A DNA stretch of 64,000 nt from Amycolatopsis sp. WAC 01376 (lineage in GTDB: Bacteria; Actinomycetota; Actinomycetes; Mycobacteriales; Pseudonocardiaceae), in contig NZ_QHKL01000001.1 of the NCBI RefSeq assembly GCF_003947415.1, positions 1,488,001 to 1,552,000 on the forward strand, given 5' to 3'. The notes under the pieces are model-generated. The model did no database searches. It was not told where the DNA came from and saw only the letters and a program-made list of their open reading frames with translations. Position 1 is the first letter of the stretch. Every line of letters starts with the position of its first letter. This document shows positions 27,704-34,724 of this stretch, one piece after another. Made by a program: the position numbers and the translations under genes.

Positions 27704-28501
27704 TCAGCGGGTGCGTTTGCGCCGGTTGTAGCCGTACCAGGTGGCCCCCGCTGCGAAGGCGCCGAGCGCCACCAGCCCCGCCGACCGCGCCGGGATCCGG
27801 GTCCGCAGCGACATCGGGTGCTCGAAGGCCAGGATCTCCCAGCCCTGTTCCGTCGCGTGCTTGCGCAGGACGCGGTCGGGGTTGACGGCGTGCGGCCGTC
27901 CGACGACTTCGAGTAGCGGGATGTCTGTGCTGGAGTCGGTGTACGCGTGGCACTGGGTGAGGTCGTAGCCGTACGTCGTCGCGAGTTGCTTCGCGGCGAC
28001 GGCCTTGTTCTCGCCGTAGCAGTAGAAATCGACTTCGCCCGAGTAGCGACCGTCCACGATCTGCATCCGCGTGGCCACGCTGCGCGTCGCGCCGAGCATT
28101 TCGGCGACCGGGGCGACGACTTCCTCGCCGGTCGCCGACAACACGACGACGTCGTGCCCGTCCGCGCGATGCGAAGAGATCAGTTCCGCGGCTTCCGCGT
28201 AGACGAGCGGATCGACGACGTCGTGCAGCGTCTCGCGGACGATCGCGGACACCTGGGCGACGTCCCATCCGGCGCACAGCGCGGAAACCTCGGCCCGCAT
28301 CCGCTCGGTCTTCGCCGCGTCCGCACCCGCGAGGGAGAAGACGAGCTGGGCGTACGCGCTGCGAAGCGCGGCTCGGCGGTTGATCAGGCCTTCGCGCAGA
28401 AGAGGCTTGCTGAAGGCCAGCGCGCTCGAGGAGGCGATGATCGTCTTGTCGAGATCGAAGAACGCCGCGACCGTGCTGGGCGTCGTGCTGGGTCGGTCCA
28501 C
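27704..28501 (-). CDS. HAD-IB family hydrolase (SerB-like)
   Basis: 265 residues from GTG 28501. HAD motif I FFDLDKTII (D16, D18), motif II VVLSATGEEV and motifs III/IV AYTDSSTDIPLLEVVG are intact, giving a phosphatase of subfamily IB close to M. tuberculosis Rv3661. A C-terminal hydrophobic segment (SAGLVALGAFAAGATWYGY) and basic tail KRTR suggest membrane attachment. The position beside ssd and the tad genes is conserved in actinobacteria. The gene is divergent from ssd. An upstream in-frame extension is not supported by an RBS. Confidence 0.85.
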   Translation of the reverse strand: MDRPSTTPSTVAAFFDLDKTIIASSSALAFSKPLLREGLINRRAALRSAYAQLVFSLAGADAAKTERMRAEVSALCAGWDVAQVSAIVRETLHDVVDPLVYAEAAELISSHRADGHDVVVLSATGEEVVAPVAEMLGATRSVATRMQIVDGRYSGEVDFYCYGENKAVAAKQLATTYGYDLTQCHAYTDSSTDIPLLEVVGRPHAVNPDRVLRKHATEQGWEILAFEHPMSLRTRIPARSAGLVALGAFAAGATWYGYNRRKRTR

Positions 28502-28725
28502 CCGCCAAGGATAGGAGAGCCGGACACCGGCCCGCCCGTTGGTCGACCACGGCCGGGATATCGCGGTGGAAAATTCACGACCGCGCACCGGATCCGGCGC
28601 GTCGTGCCGTTATCGAATTGTGGGTACCGGCGTCGCCCGCAACGGGCCGGTATCGGAGTTACAGTGAGATTGTCCGGTATAGCACCGGGCCCTGGTTCAG
28701 TCCGACCCCCCGGGGCTGAACCCCA

Positions 28726-28761
28726 GGCGGCCCTCGTCCCTCCCCCCTGGCGAGGGCCGCC
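28726..28761. terminator. Hairpin with 11-bp stem
   Basis: GGCGGCCCTCG (28726-28736) pairs with CGAGGGCCGCC (28751-28761), preceded by a second stem-loop CCTGGTTCAG / CTGAACCCCAGG. Both lie in the gap between divergent genes where no coding transcript should end, so they may terminate an unrecognised RNA. Confidence 0.5.
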
Positions 28762-28971
28762 CTCTAACTTCCCACCCTGCCAATGGTTCAGACCTTGGCG
28801 GTCGCAGAAATCCCTTCAGGACAAGGCTGAATCGGCCGGAGTTCGTTAACTTTCTTTTCTCTCAAGGGTTTTCGCGCGCGGCTTCGTCGAGGAACACGAC
28901 GGACGGAAAGCCGGGAAGTGTGCCGGACGGGACCGACAAAACCGCCGGGAAACCGATCTCCCGCCGCGGAG

Positions 28972-28998
28972 TTGTCCACAACACCCCGGTTGTCCACA
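28972..28998. promoter_or_regulatory. Two DnaA-box-like sites
   Basis: Two perfect TTGTCCACA nonamers (28972-28980 and 28990-28998), same direction, 18 bases apart, just upstream of ssd. TTGTCCACA is the DnaA box of high-GC actinobacteria. A second pair is at 55687-55716. Confidence 0.5.
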
Positions 28999-29083
28999 GG
29001 CGGGACGGAACGGCGTTGTGCGCGGCCGGAAGCGGCGCGACCGTGGAGTCACAACCCGAGTCCGACCGATCACTGGGGGAGCC

Positions 29084-30157
29084 ATGACCGAAGAACATCC
29101 ACTCGTCGTCGCCGGAGACGACATCCTGCTCGACGAGATCCTGCGCGTGGCGGCTGCCGCGGGCTGCGAGGTCGAACGAGCGCCGGATCTGGACGCCGCA
29201 CGCGGGAGATGGGCCCGCGCGCCGCTCGTGGTGCTCGACGAGGAGGCCGCGAGCACACCGAATCGCCTGCTGCGACGGAACAAGGTCCTGCTCGTCTGCA
29301 AGGGCGCGCCGACCCCGGTGACGTGGGAGCGTGCCTTCAACACCGGTTCGGAGAAGGTCCTTTCGCTGCCGGACGAGGAAAGCGACCTCATCGGCGAGTT
29401 CGCCGACGTCGTCGACGGGCCCGCGCGGGACGACGGCGTCGTCATCGGGGTCATCGGCGGGCGGGGCGGAGCCGGTGCTTCCGTACTGGCGGCCGCCGTC
29501 GCGTACCGGGCGGAGAAGTCCGGGAGCGGCGGCCTGCTCGTCGACTGCGACCCGCTCGGCGGCGGGGTCGACGTCCTCCTCGCCGCCGAACGCGATCGCG
29601 GGCCGCGCTGGCCGGAGCTCGACCTCGGCGGCAGGGTGTCGATGACCGCGTTGAGCGAAGCCTTGCCGCGAAAGAAATACGCGACCGGCTCACTGTCCTT
29701 TGTGTCCTACGGCAGGGAAGGACGCGGCCCCGGGCCGGACGCGATCGAGGGCGTGTTGTGCGCCGGGCGGCGGGCCGGTCGGACGGTCGTCTGCGATCTG
29801 CCGAGGTATTTCGGCACCGAAACGTCCGCCGTGATCGGGCTGGCCGATCTGGTCGTGGTCGTCGTCCCCGCGGAACTCCGTGCCTGCGCGGCGGCGAAAC
29901 AGGTCATCGCCAGGCTCGAACCCCACGCGACACGGATCGGTGTCGCGGTCCGGGGCCCGTCGCCCGCCGGGCTGATCCCGCAAGAGATCGCCGACGCCGT
30001 CGGCGTCCCGCTCATCACGTCGATGGGTCGCGAGCGGTCCCTTTCGGCGACCCTCGATCGCGGCGAGTTCCTTCTGAAGCCTCGCGGACACCTGGCGACG
30101 GCCGCCACCGAAGTCCTCGCGGCCGCACGCGGAAACCTGGCCGGTGCCTCGCGATGA
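29084..30157 (+). CDS. ssd: Septum site-determining protein Ssd (CpaE/MinD-like)
   Basis: 357 residues from ATG 29084 after GGGGGAG. A receiver-like N-terminal region (to ~115) and a MinD/CpaE-type ATPase domain. The Walker A site reads IGGRGGAGASVLA (about 123-135): both signature Lys positions of the deviant motif (K-G-G-x-G-K-T/S) are replaced, by Arg and Ala, which argues for weak or no ATP hydrolysis, as reported for Ssd proteins in the family TIGR03815. It heads the tad operon (ATGA overlap with tadA) and is orthologous by position to Rv3660c, which affects septum formation. Confidence 0.85.
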   Translation: MTEEHPLVVAGDDILLDEILRVAAAAGCEVERAPDLDAARGRWARAPLVVLDEEAASTPNRLLRRNKVLLVCKGAPTPVTWERAFNTGSEKVLSLPDEESDLIGEFADVVDGPARDDGVVIGVIGGRGGAGASVLAAAVAYRAEKSGSGGLLVDCDPLGGGVDVLLAAERDRGPRWPELDLGGRVSMTALSEALPRKKYATGSLSFVSYGREGRGPGPDAIEGVLCAGRRAGRTVVCDLPRYFGTETSAVIGLADLVVVVVPAELRACAAAKQVIARLEPHATRIGVAVRGPSPAGLIPQEIADAVGVPLITSMGRERSLSATLDRGEFLLKPRGHLATAATEVLAAARGNLAGASR

Positions 30158-31296
30158 CCGACGATCTGGTCGAGCGGGTCCGGCGGCGGCTGGCCGGATC
30201 GGCCGTCCCGGCGGATCCGGTGAGCGTCGCGCGGGCCGTCCGCGCCGAAGCAGGCGGGGCGCTTGGTCAGGACGCCGTCCTCGGCGCGGTCCGGCTGGCG
30301 CGTGACGAGTTCGTCGGCGTCGGCCCGCTCGCGCCGCTTCTCGAAAAGCCCGGCGTCACCGACATCCTCGTCACCGCCCCCGATGAGGTCTGGGCCGACA
30401 TCGGTGAAGGTCCCAAAGAGACAGAAGTTCGCTTCACCGACGAGGAAGCGGTCCGCAGGCTGGCCCAGCGGCTCGCCCTCGCCGGTGGACGGCGGCTGGA
30501 CGACGCGCAACCGTTCGCCGACTGCTGGCTGCCTGGAGCGGGACCGCGACGCCGGATCAGGATGCACGCGGTCCTCCCGCCGATCGCACCGGCCGGGACT
30601 TCCCTTTCGCTCCGCATTCTCCGGCCCGCCAGTCATGATCTCGCCGAACTCCGGTTGCGCGGGGTGTTCGGCACCAGCGGCGCGGATCTGCTCGATTCGG
30701 TCATCCAGCGTCGGCTCGCGTTCCTGGTGTCCGGCGGGACAGGGGCCGGCAAGACGACCCTGCTCTCCGCGCTGCTCGGCGCGGTGCCTCCGGGCGAACG
30801 CATCGTCTGCGTCGAGGACGCCGGCGAACTGCAACCGGATCATCCGCAGTTCGTCAGCCTGATCGCCCGCCCGGCCAACGTCGAGGGCGCGGGAGAGATC
30901 AGTCTTGGTGAGCTGGTGCGGCAGGCGTTGCGCATGCGCCCGGACCGCCTGGTCGTCGGCGAGGTGCGTGGCGCGGAGGTTTGCGCGCTGCTCAACGCGA
31001 TGAACACCGGGCACGAGGGCGGAGGCTGCACCGTGCACGCCAATTCACCGATGGAGGTCCCGGCCCGGATGGAGGCGCTGGCTTCGCTCGGCGGGCTCAA
31101 ACGGGACGCCCTGCACAGCCAGCTGGCGGCCGCGGTGCGGGTGGTGCTGCACATGCGCCGCCTGCCGGGCGGGATCCGGCGGCTGGACGAGGTCGGCGTC
31201 CTCCGGTCGTTCCGAGGCGAGGCCAAGGTCGTCCCGATCTGGAGCAAGGGCAACTGGATCGGCGACGAGACCCCGTTCGAGGAGATGGCGGCATGA
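30154..31296 (+). CDS. tadA: TadA/CpaF-family secretion ATPase
   Basis: 380 residues, the motor of Flp/Tad pilus assembly. Walker A SGGTGAGKTTLL (about 192-203), Walker B region RPDRLVVGEVRGAE and the His box TGHEGGGCTVHANSP are intact. N-terminal ~60 residues are the usual helical lead. ATG 30154 overlaps the ssd stop, and the gene overlaps tadB downstream, so the tad genes form one polycistron. Confidence 0.93.
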   Translation: MTDDLVERVRRRLAGSAVPADPVSVARAVRAEAGGALGQDAVLGAVRLARDEFVGVGPLAPLLEKPGVTDILVTAPDEVWADIGEGPKETEVRFTDEEAVRRLAQRLALAGGRRLDDAQPFADCWLPGAGPRRRIRMHAVLPPIAPAGTSLSLRILRPASHDLAELRLRGVFGTSGADLLDSVIQRRLAFLVSGGTGAGKTTLLSALLGAVPPGERIVCVEDAGELQPDHPQFVSLIARPANVEGAGEISLGELVRQALRMRPDRLVVGEVRGAEVCALLNAMNTGHEGGGCTVHANSPMEVPARMEALASLGGLKRDALHSQLAAAVRVVLHMRRLPGGIRRLDEVGVLRSFRGEAKVVPIWSKGNWIGDETPFEEMAA

Positions 31297-32033
31297 ACCC
31301 CTGGTTCCTCCTGTCCTGCGGCGCGGGAGTGGCCTGCTGGCCGAGACCCGTGGCGGGCACGCCGTTCGCCTGGCGGCCACCCCGAGCCGTCCGCGCGGCC
31401 TGGTGGCCGCTGCCCGCGTTGCTCGTCCTGCCGCTGCTCGGGATCGGCTGGGCGGTGGCGACGCTAGTGGTGACCTTGACCGTCCGTCAGGAGCACCGAT
31501 GGCGGGCACGGGCGAAGGCGGCGCTGGCCGAAGCAGAACTCACCGCCTCCGTGCTGCGGACGATGATCGGCGAACTCCGGGCGGGTGCCCATCCGGTGGC
31601 GGCGATCGAAGCCACCGCGGAGGCGATGCCCGCGGCGTCCGAACGGCTGCGCGGACTCGGCGCGGCCGCCCGGCTCGGTGGTGAAACCGTCGATCCGGAC
31701 GCGCCACCGGCGCTGGCGAACGCCTGGACCCTCGCGAACCGGTTCGGGCTTCCGATGGCCGACGTGCTCGACGCCGCGCGACGGGATGCCGAGGCGGAGA
31801 TCGGCTTCCGGCGCCGTCTCAAAGCCAAGATGGCCGGTCCCCGGGCGAGTGCCGCCGTACTCGCCGTCCTCCCGCTGGTGTGCCTGCCGCTCGGCGAGGC
31901 GATGGGGGCGAGCCCGGTCGGCGTCCTCACCGGGACGGGTGCCGGTCAGTTCCTGCTCGTCGTCGGCAGCGGGCTGCTCTGGACGGGCACGGCCTGGTGC
32001 CGGGCACTCACCGGGCGGGTGGCGCCGTGCTGA
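31293..32033 (+). CDS. tadB: TadB-like T2SS F-domain membrane protein
   Basis: 246 residues. Membrane segments near the N-terminus (WWPLPALLVLPLLGIGWAVA), then a cytoplasmic GSPII_F domain (ELTASVLRTMIGELRAGAHP) and two C-terminal helices. TadB and TadC form the inner-membrane platform of the Flp pilus. Start ATG 31293 overlaps tadA; stop overlaps the tadC start. Confidence 0.85.
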   Translation: MNPWFLLSCGAGVACWPRPVAGTPFAWRPPRAVRAAWWPLPALLVLPLLGIGWAVATLVVTLTVRQEHRWRARAKAALAEAELTASVLRTMIGELRAGAHPVAAIEATAEAMPAASERLRGLGAAARLGGETVDPDAPPALANAWTLANRFGLPMADVLDAARRDAEAEIGFRRRLKAKMAGPRASAAVLAVLPLVCLPLGEAMGASPVGVLTGTGAGQFLLVVGSGLLWTGTAWCRALTGRVAPC

Positions 32034-32605
32034 CCGGAGCGGCGTTGGTCCTGCTGGGCGGTGCCGTCTTCTCGTGGCCGTACGTCGCTGCCCGGACCGT
32101 CGCGCGGCCAGGACGTCTCCTCGCCTGGCTCCGGGAACGGTCGTCCCGGGACAAAGGCGTCTCCGAACTCCTCCGGTCCGCCGCCACGCTCGACCTGCTG
32201 GCCGCCTGCCTGGCGGGCGGGCTGCCGGTGCCCGTCGCGCTCGAGGCCGTCGTACCGGCCGCTTCACCGAAGACCGCGGCGGCGCTGCGTTCGGTGGCGG
32301 CGCACCTCGCCGTGGGTATCGGACCGGCGGAAGCCTGGGCACCGATCCGCGATCGGCCCGGCCTGACCGAACTGTCCGTCGCCGCCGTCCGCACGGCGAG
32401 AGCGGGCACCGCGCTCGCGACCCACGCGAAGGACCTCGCGCGAAGACTGCGCGAGTCGCTCTCCGCCGAGGCCGAGGAACGCGCCGAACGGGCCGGAGTG
32501 CTGCTCGCGGCACCGATCGGCCTCTGCTTCCTCCCCGCGTTTCTCTGCCTCGGCGTCCTGCCCGTCGTGCTCGGCCTCGCCGGTCGTCTCGGCGGCCCCC
32601 TCTAA
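32027..32605 (+). CDS. tadC: TadC-like T2SS F-domain membrane protein
   Basis: 192 residues from GTG 32027. First helix VLTGAALVLLGGAVFSWPYV, a cytoplasmic F-domain with LLAACLAGGLPVPVALEAV and SVAAVRTARAGTALA, then a C-terminal helix pair (GLCFLPAFLCLGVLPVVLGLAG). Short compared with proteobacterial TadC, as in actinobacterial tad operons. A 195-base gap with repeat family 2 copy C separates it from the pilin gene. Confidence 0.85.
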   Translation: MLTGAALVLLGGAVFSWPYVAARTVARPGRLLAWLRERSSRDKGVSELLRSAATLDLLAACLAGGLPVPVALEAVVPAASPKTAAALRSVAAHLAVGIGPAEAWAPIRDRPGLTELSVAAVRTARAGTALATHAKDLARRLRESLSAEAEERAERAGVLLAAPIGLCFLPAFLCLGVLPVVLGLAGRLGGPL

Positions 32606-32614
32606 GAGCCGGAC

Positions 32615-32772
32615 GGCGGAGCTGAAGAGGAAGCACGAACAAGCGACCAAAGCCGTGAACCCGCCCCGGCCGAAGGCCCCGCTATCGCGGTGGCAGGACG
32701 CCCTGTCGATCAACGTGACGCCGGAAGACCAGGCAGCGTCCTGCCGACGTCGATCGCGGTCGCGGGTTCACC
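32615..32772 (-). repeat. Repeat family 2, copy C
   Basis: About 158 bases between tadC and the pilin gene, on the strand opposite to copies A and B. It begins (on the minus strand) GGTGAACCCGCGACCGCGAT as in copy A and ends CAGCTCCGCCGTCC as in B. The core GCCACCGCGATAGCGGGGCC is identical in all three copies; the plus strand reads as a plausible short peptide but this is a by-product. Confidence 0.75.
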
Positions 32773-32800
32773 GACACACAGAACCGAAAGGCGATTCCCC

Positions 32801-32974
32801 ATGTACAAGCTCCCCACCTTCCGCGACGACGACGGCATGGTGACGATCGAATACGCCATCGCCACCTTGGCCGCCGCCGCGCTGGCCGCCGTCCTCTACC
32901 TGGTCGTCAGCAGCGAGGCCGTCGTCTCCGGGCTCACCGGGCTCATCGAGCGGGCCTTGTCGGTGAAGTTCTGA
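32801..32974 (+). CDS. Flp-type pilin / DUF4244 protein
   Basis: 57 residues. A short cytosolic head (MYKLPTFRDDDGMVTIEYA) then one membrane helix ATLAAAALAAVLYLVVSSEAV. The G-MVTIEYA motif is a prepilin cleavage-site-like sequence with the Glu at +5, typical of Flp pilins, cut by a TadV peptidase. None is in the window, so cleavage is by an enzyme encoded elsewhere. One base overlaps the next gene. Confidence 0.8.
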   Translation: MYKLPTFRDDDGMVTIEYAIATLAAAALAAVLYLVVSSEAVVSGLTGLIERALSVKF

Positions 32975-33312
32975 TGCCCGACCGCGGATCCGTCACGGTG
33001 GAGGCCGCGCTCGGTATCGGCGCGCTGACCTTCGTCTCGGCGCTGCTGTTCGCCGGGATCGGGGCCGCTTCCGACCAGCTTCGCTGCACTGACGCGGCTC
33101 GTGAGGCGGCCCGGCTCCTCGCCCGCGGCCAGCCCGCCCGCGCCGAACAGGCGGTGCGGGAGATCGCGCCGCCCGGCGCGCGGCTGGACGTCGTCCGCGA
33201 AGGCGACACCATCTCCGCCGGCGTCGAGGCCGAACCGGTGGCCGGACTCCTGCCGGGAATCCGGCTGAACTCCCGTGCCTTCGCCATCGCCGAGCCGGGG
33301 AGCGGGCCGTGA
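32974..33312 (+). CDS. TadE-family pseudopilin
   Basis: 112 residues. N-terminal motif MPDRGSVTVEAALGIG with Glu10, followed by a membrane helix; this is the TadE pseudopilin pattern (GS-V-x-VE). Start overlaps the pilin stop (TGATG) and it overlaps the next TadE-like gene by 4 bases, so it belongs to the tad operon. Confidence 0.82.
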   Translation: MPDRGSVTVEAALGIGALTFVSALLFAGIGAASDQLRCTDAAREAARLLARGQPARAEQAVREIAPPGARLDVVREGDTISAGVEAEPVAGLLPGIRLNSRAFAIAEPGSGP

Positions 33313-33665
33313 CCGCGGACGATCGCGGCGTCGCGACCGCGTGGACCGCCTCGATCGTCGCCGTCCTGATCGGCGCGGTGGCGTTCGTCTTCTGGCTCGG
33401 CGCCGCCGTCACGACCCGGCACCGCGCCGAGGCCGCCGCCGATCTGGCGGCGCTCGCGGCGGCCTCGCACGCGACGGACGGTCCCGGCGTGGCTTGCGAA
33501 CGGGCACGGCAGGTCGCCGTCCGGATGGCGGTCACGCTGCTGACCTGCCGGTGGGAGCGCGGCGATGCCCTGGTAGAGGTGCGATCGGAGCCGTCAGGAC
33601 ACCTGGCCACCATCGGACAGGCCGAGGCACGCGCCAGGGCCGGTCCGGTCGACCGGCCACCGTGA
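33309..33665 (+). CDS. TadE-like protein of helicase/secretion neighbourhood
   Basis: 118 residues from GTG 33309, overlapping the TadE gene. N-terminus MTADDRGVATAWTASIVAVL with a membrane helix that follows, then an Ala-rich helix ADLAALAAASHATDG. This matches the Rv3655c-type TadE-like proteins (TIGR03816), which lie next to the DECH helicase. Last gene of the operon. Confidence 0.75.
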   Translation: MTADDRGVATAWTASIVAVLIGAVAFVFWLGAAVTTRHRAEAAADLAALAAASHATDGPGVACERARQVAVRMAVTLLTCRWERGDALVEVRSEPSGHLATIGQAEARARAGPVDRPP

Positions 33666-34084
33666 CAGGCGTCGCACGATGAACGGTCGCCGGGCGGTGA
33701 CCGGCCGGTAGTACGCGTGAGTAACCGCTGGGCGCGGGCAGCGGTCGTTGACGCACGGCGAGCGGTCGAAACCATGATCAGCGCTCCGCCGAACGGTCGT
33801 CCGCTGCTCACCGTGAGCGCCGTCACGAGGGCCGGAAGCCCAGGTCGGCTGCGACGAACGGCCCAGGCCCGGTCGGAGACGCCGGTTAACCGGACGTCCG
33901 GCGTTCGGTCCGTCCGGTCGCACTACCGCGCGTTCATCGCTGCGTAACCGCCGGTTGTCGCGTGAGGTCTTCTCCCGATGTGCAACTTGCCGTTTATTGA
34001 GATGTGCACCACTTCGAAAAGTTCGCCGAGGCCGGTGCGACAGAGACAGACACAGGACAGAGTTGACCTGAGGCAGGGACAGTA
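33666..34084. other. 419-base intergenic region before the PrimPol-like gene
   Basis: Between the tad operon and 34085. It contains many short GC-rich inverted repeats (for example CCGGACGTCCGG around 33893-33904) but no reading frame of coding character and no strong terminator with a T-run. In related genomes a cold-shock protein gene and a helicase lie here; no cspA is present. Confidence 0.5.
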
Positions 34085-34711
34085 ATGTTGGACGCGAATT
34101 GGCCGGACAGCTGGCGGGGCGCCTTCCGCATCGAAATGCGTGCGGAGGCGATCGGTCTCGCCTGGCGTGGCTGGCCGGTGCTCCCGGGTGCCGAGCCCGC
34201 GGCGCTCACCGCCGAAGGTGACGACCTCACCTGGCGGCGTCCCGTCCCGGCCCAGGACAACTGGCGCGAACTGACCGAGACCCACCCGCACGAGGTCGCC
34301 ACCTGGTTCGGCGACGAAACGCACAGCCTGCTCGTAGCCACCGGCACCGTGCTGGACGCCATCGAGGTCGACGACGAGCTGGGCAAGGCCGCGGCCCGTC
34401 TGCTGCGCGCCACCGGTCACCCGGCGCCGATCGTCGCGATGCCGAACGGCCGCTGGCTGTTCCTCACCACCGTCGCCACGAGCATCCCGCGGGAACTGGC
34501 CGACGAGGCTTCGATCCAGTGGCACGGCGCGAACGACTACATCCCGCTGCCCCCGTCGCCGTTCCAGCACGGTGTCGTGCACTGGCGGGTCAAGCCCGAG
34601 GTCTGGGGCTGGCAGCTGCCCGAGGCCACCGAGGTGCACGACGTGCTCGTCCGTGCGCTGGCCGGTGACAAGGCCGCCACCCCCGTGGCGACCCTGAGCA
34701 CCGCCGCCTGA
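34085..34711 (+). CDS. Short PrimPol-type (bifunctional primase/polymerase) protein
   Basis: 208 residues, corresponding to the N-terminal domain of archaeo-eukaryotic primase-polymerases. IGLAWRGWPVLPG near the N-terminus and NWRELTETHPHEVATWF, LLVATGTVLDAIEVDDEL (about 81-98) and the late HGVVHWRVKP fit PF09250. The usual metal-binding D-x-D appears as EVD, with LDAIEVDDEL. No helicase domain is fused. Activity is uncertain; stand-alone versions are common in actinobacteria and their role is unknown. Transcribed away from the helicase, with which it converges. Confidence 0.7.
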   Translation: MLDANWPDSWRGAFRIEMRAEAIGLAWRGWPVLPGAEPAALTAEGDDLTWRRPVPAQDNWRELTETHPHEVATWFGDETHSLLVATGTVLDAIEVDDELGKAAARLLRATGHPAPIVAMPNGRWLFLTTVATSIPRELADEASIQWHGANDYIPLPPSPFQHGVVHWRVKPEVWGWQLPEATEVHDVLVRALAGDKAATPVATLSTAA

Positions 34712-34724
34712 TCAACCCACAATT

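Larger units (their letters stand above)
28502..29083. other. 582-base divergent intergenic region HAD/ssd
   Basis: Holds two hairpins at about 28691-28725 and 28726-28761 (GGCGGCCCTCG / CGAGGGCCGCC), an AT-rich patch (28845-28870) that may carry a promoter, and two DnaA-box-like sites (28972-28998). No reading frame with coding character was found. A small RNA ending at the hairpins is possible. Confidence 0.5.

Noticed and set aside
32655..32843. Short peptide frame (NPPRPKAPLSRW) reading through repeat copy C.
   Set aside because: A similar peptide appears in copy A only because the DNA repeat is conserved; neither copy has a good RBS and the frames differ outside the core.
33666..34084. 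Possible small gene in the 419-base gap.
   Set aside because: The open frames there lack an RBS, have no protein-like composition and no third-position GC bias.
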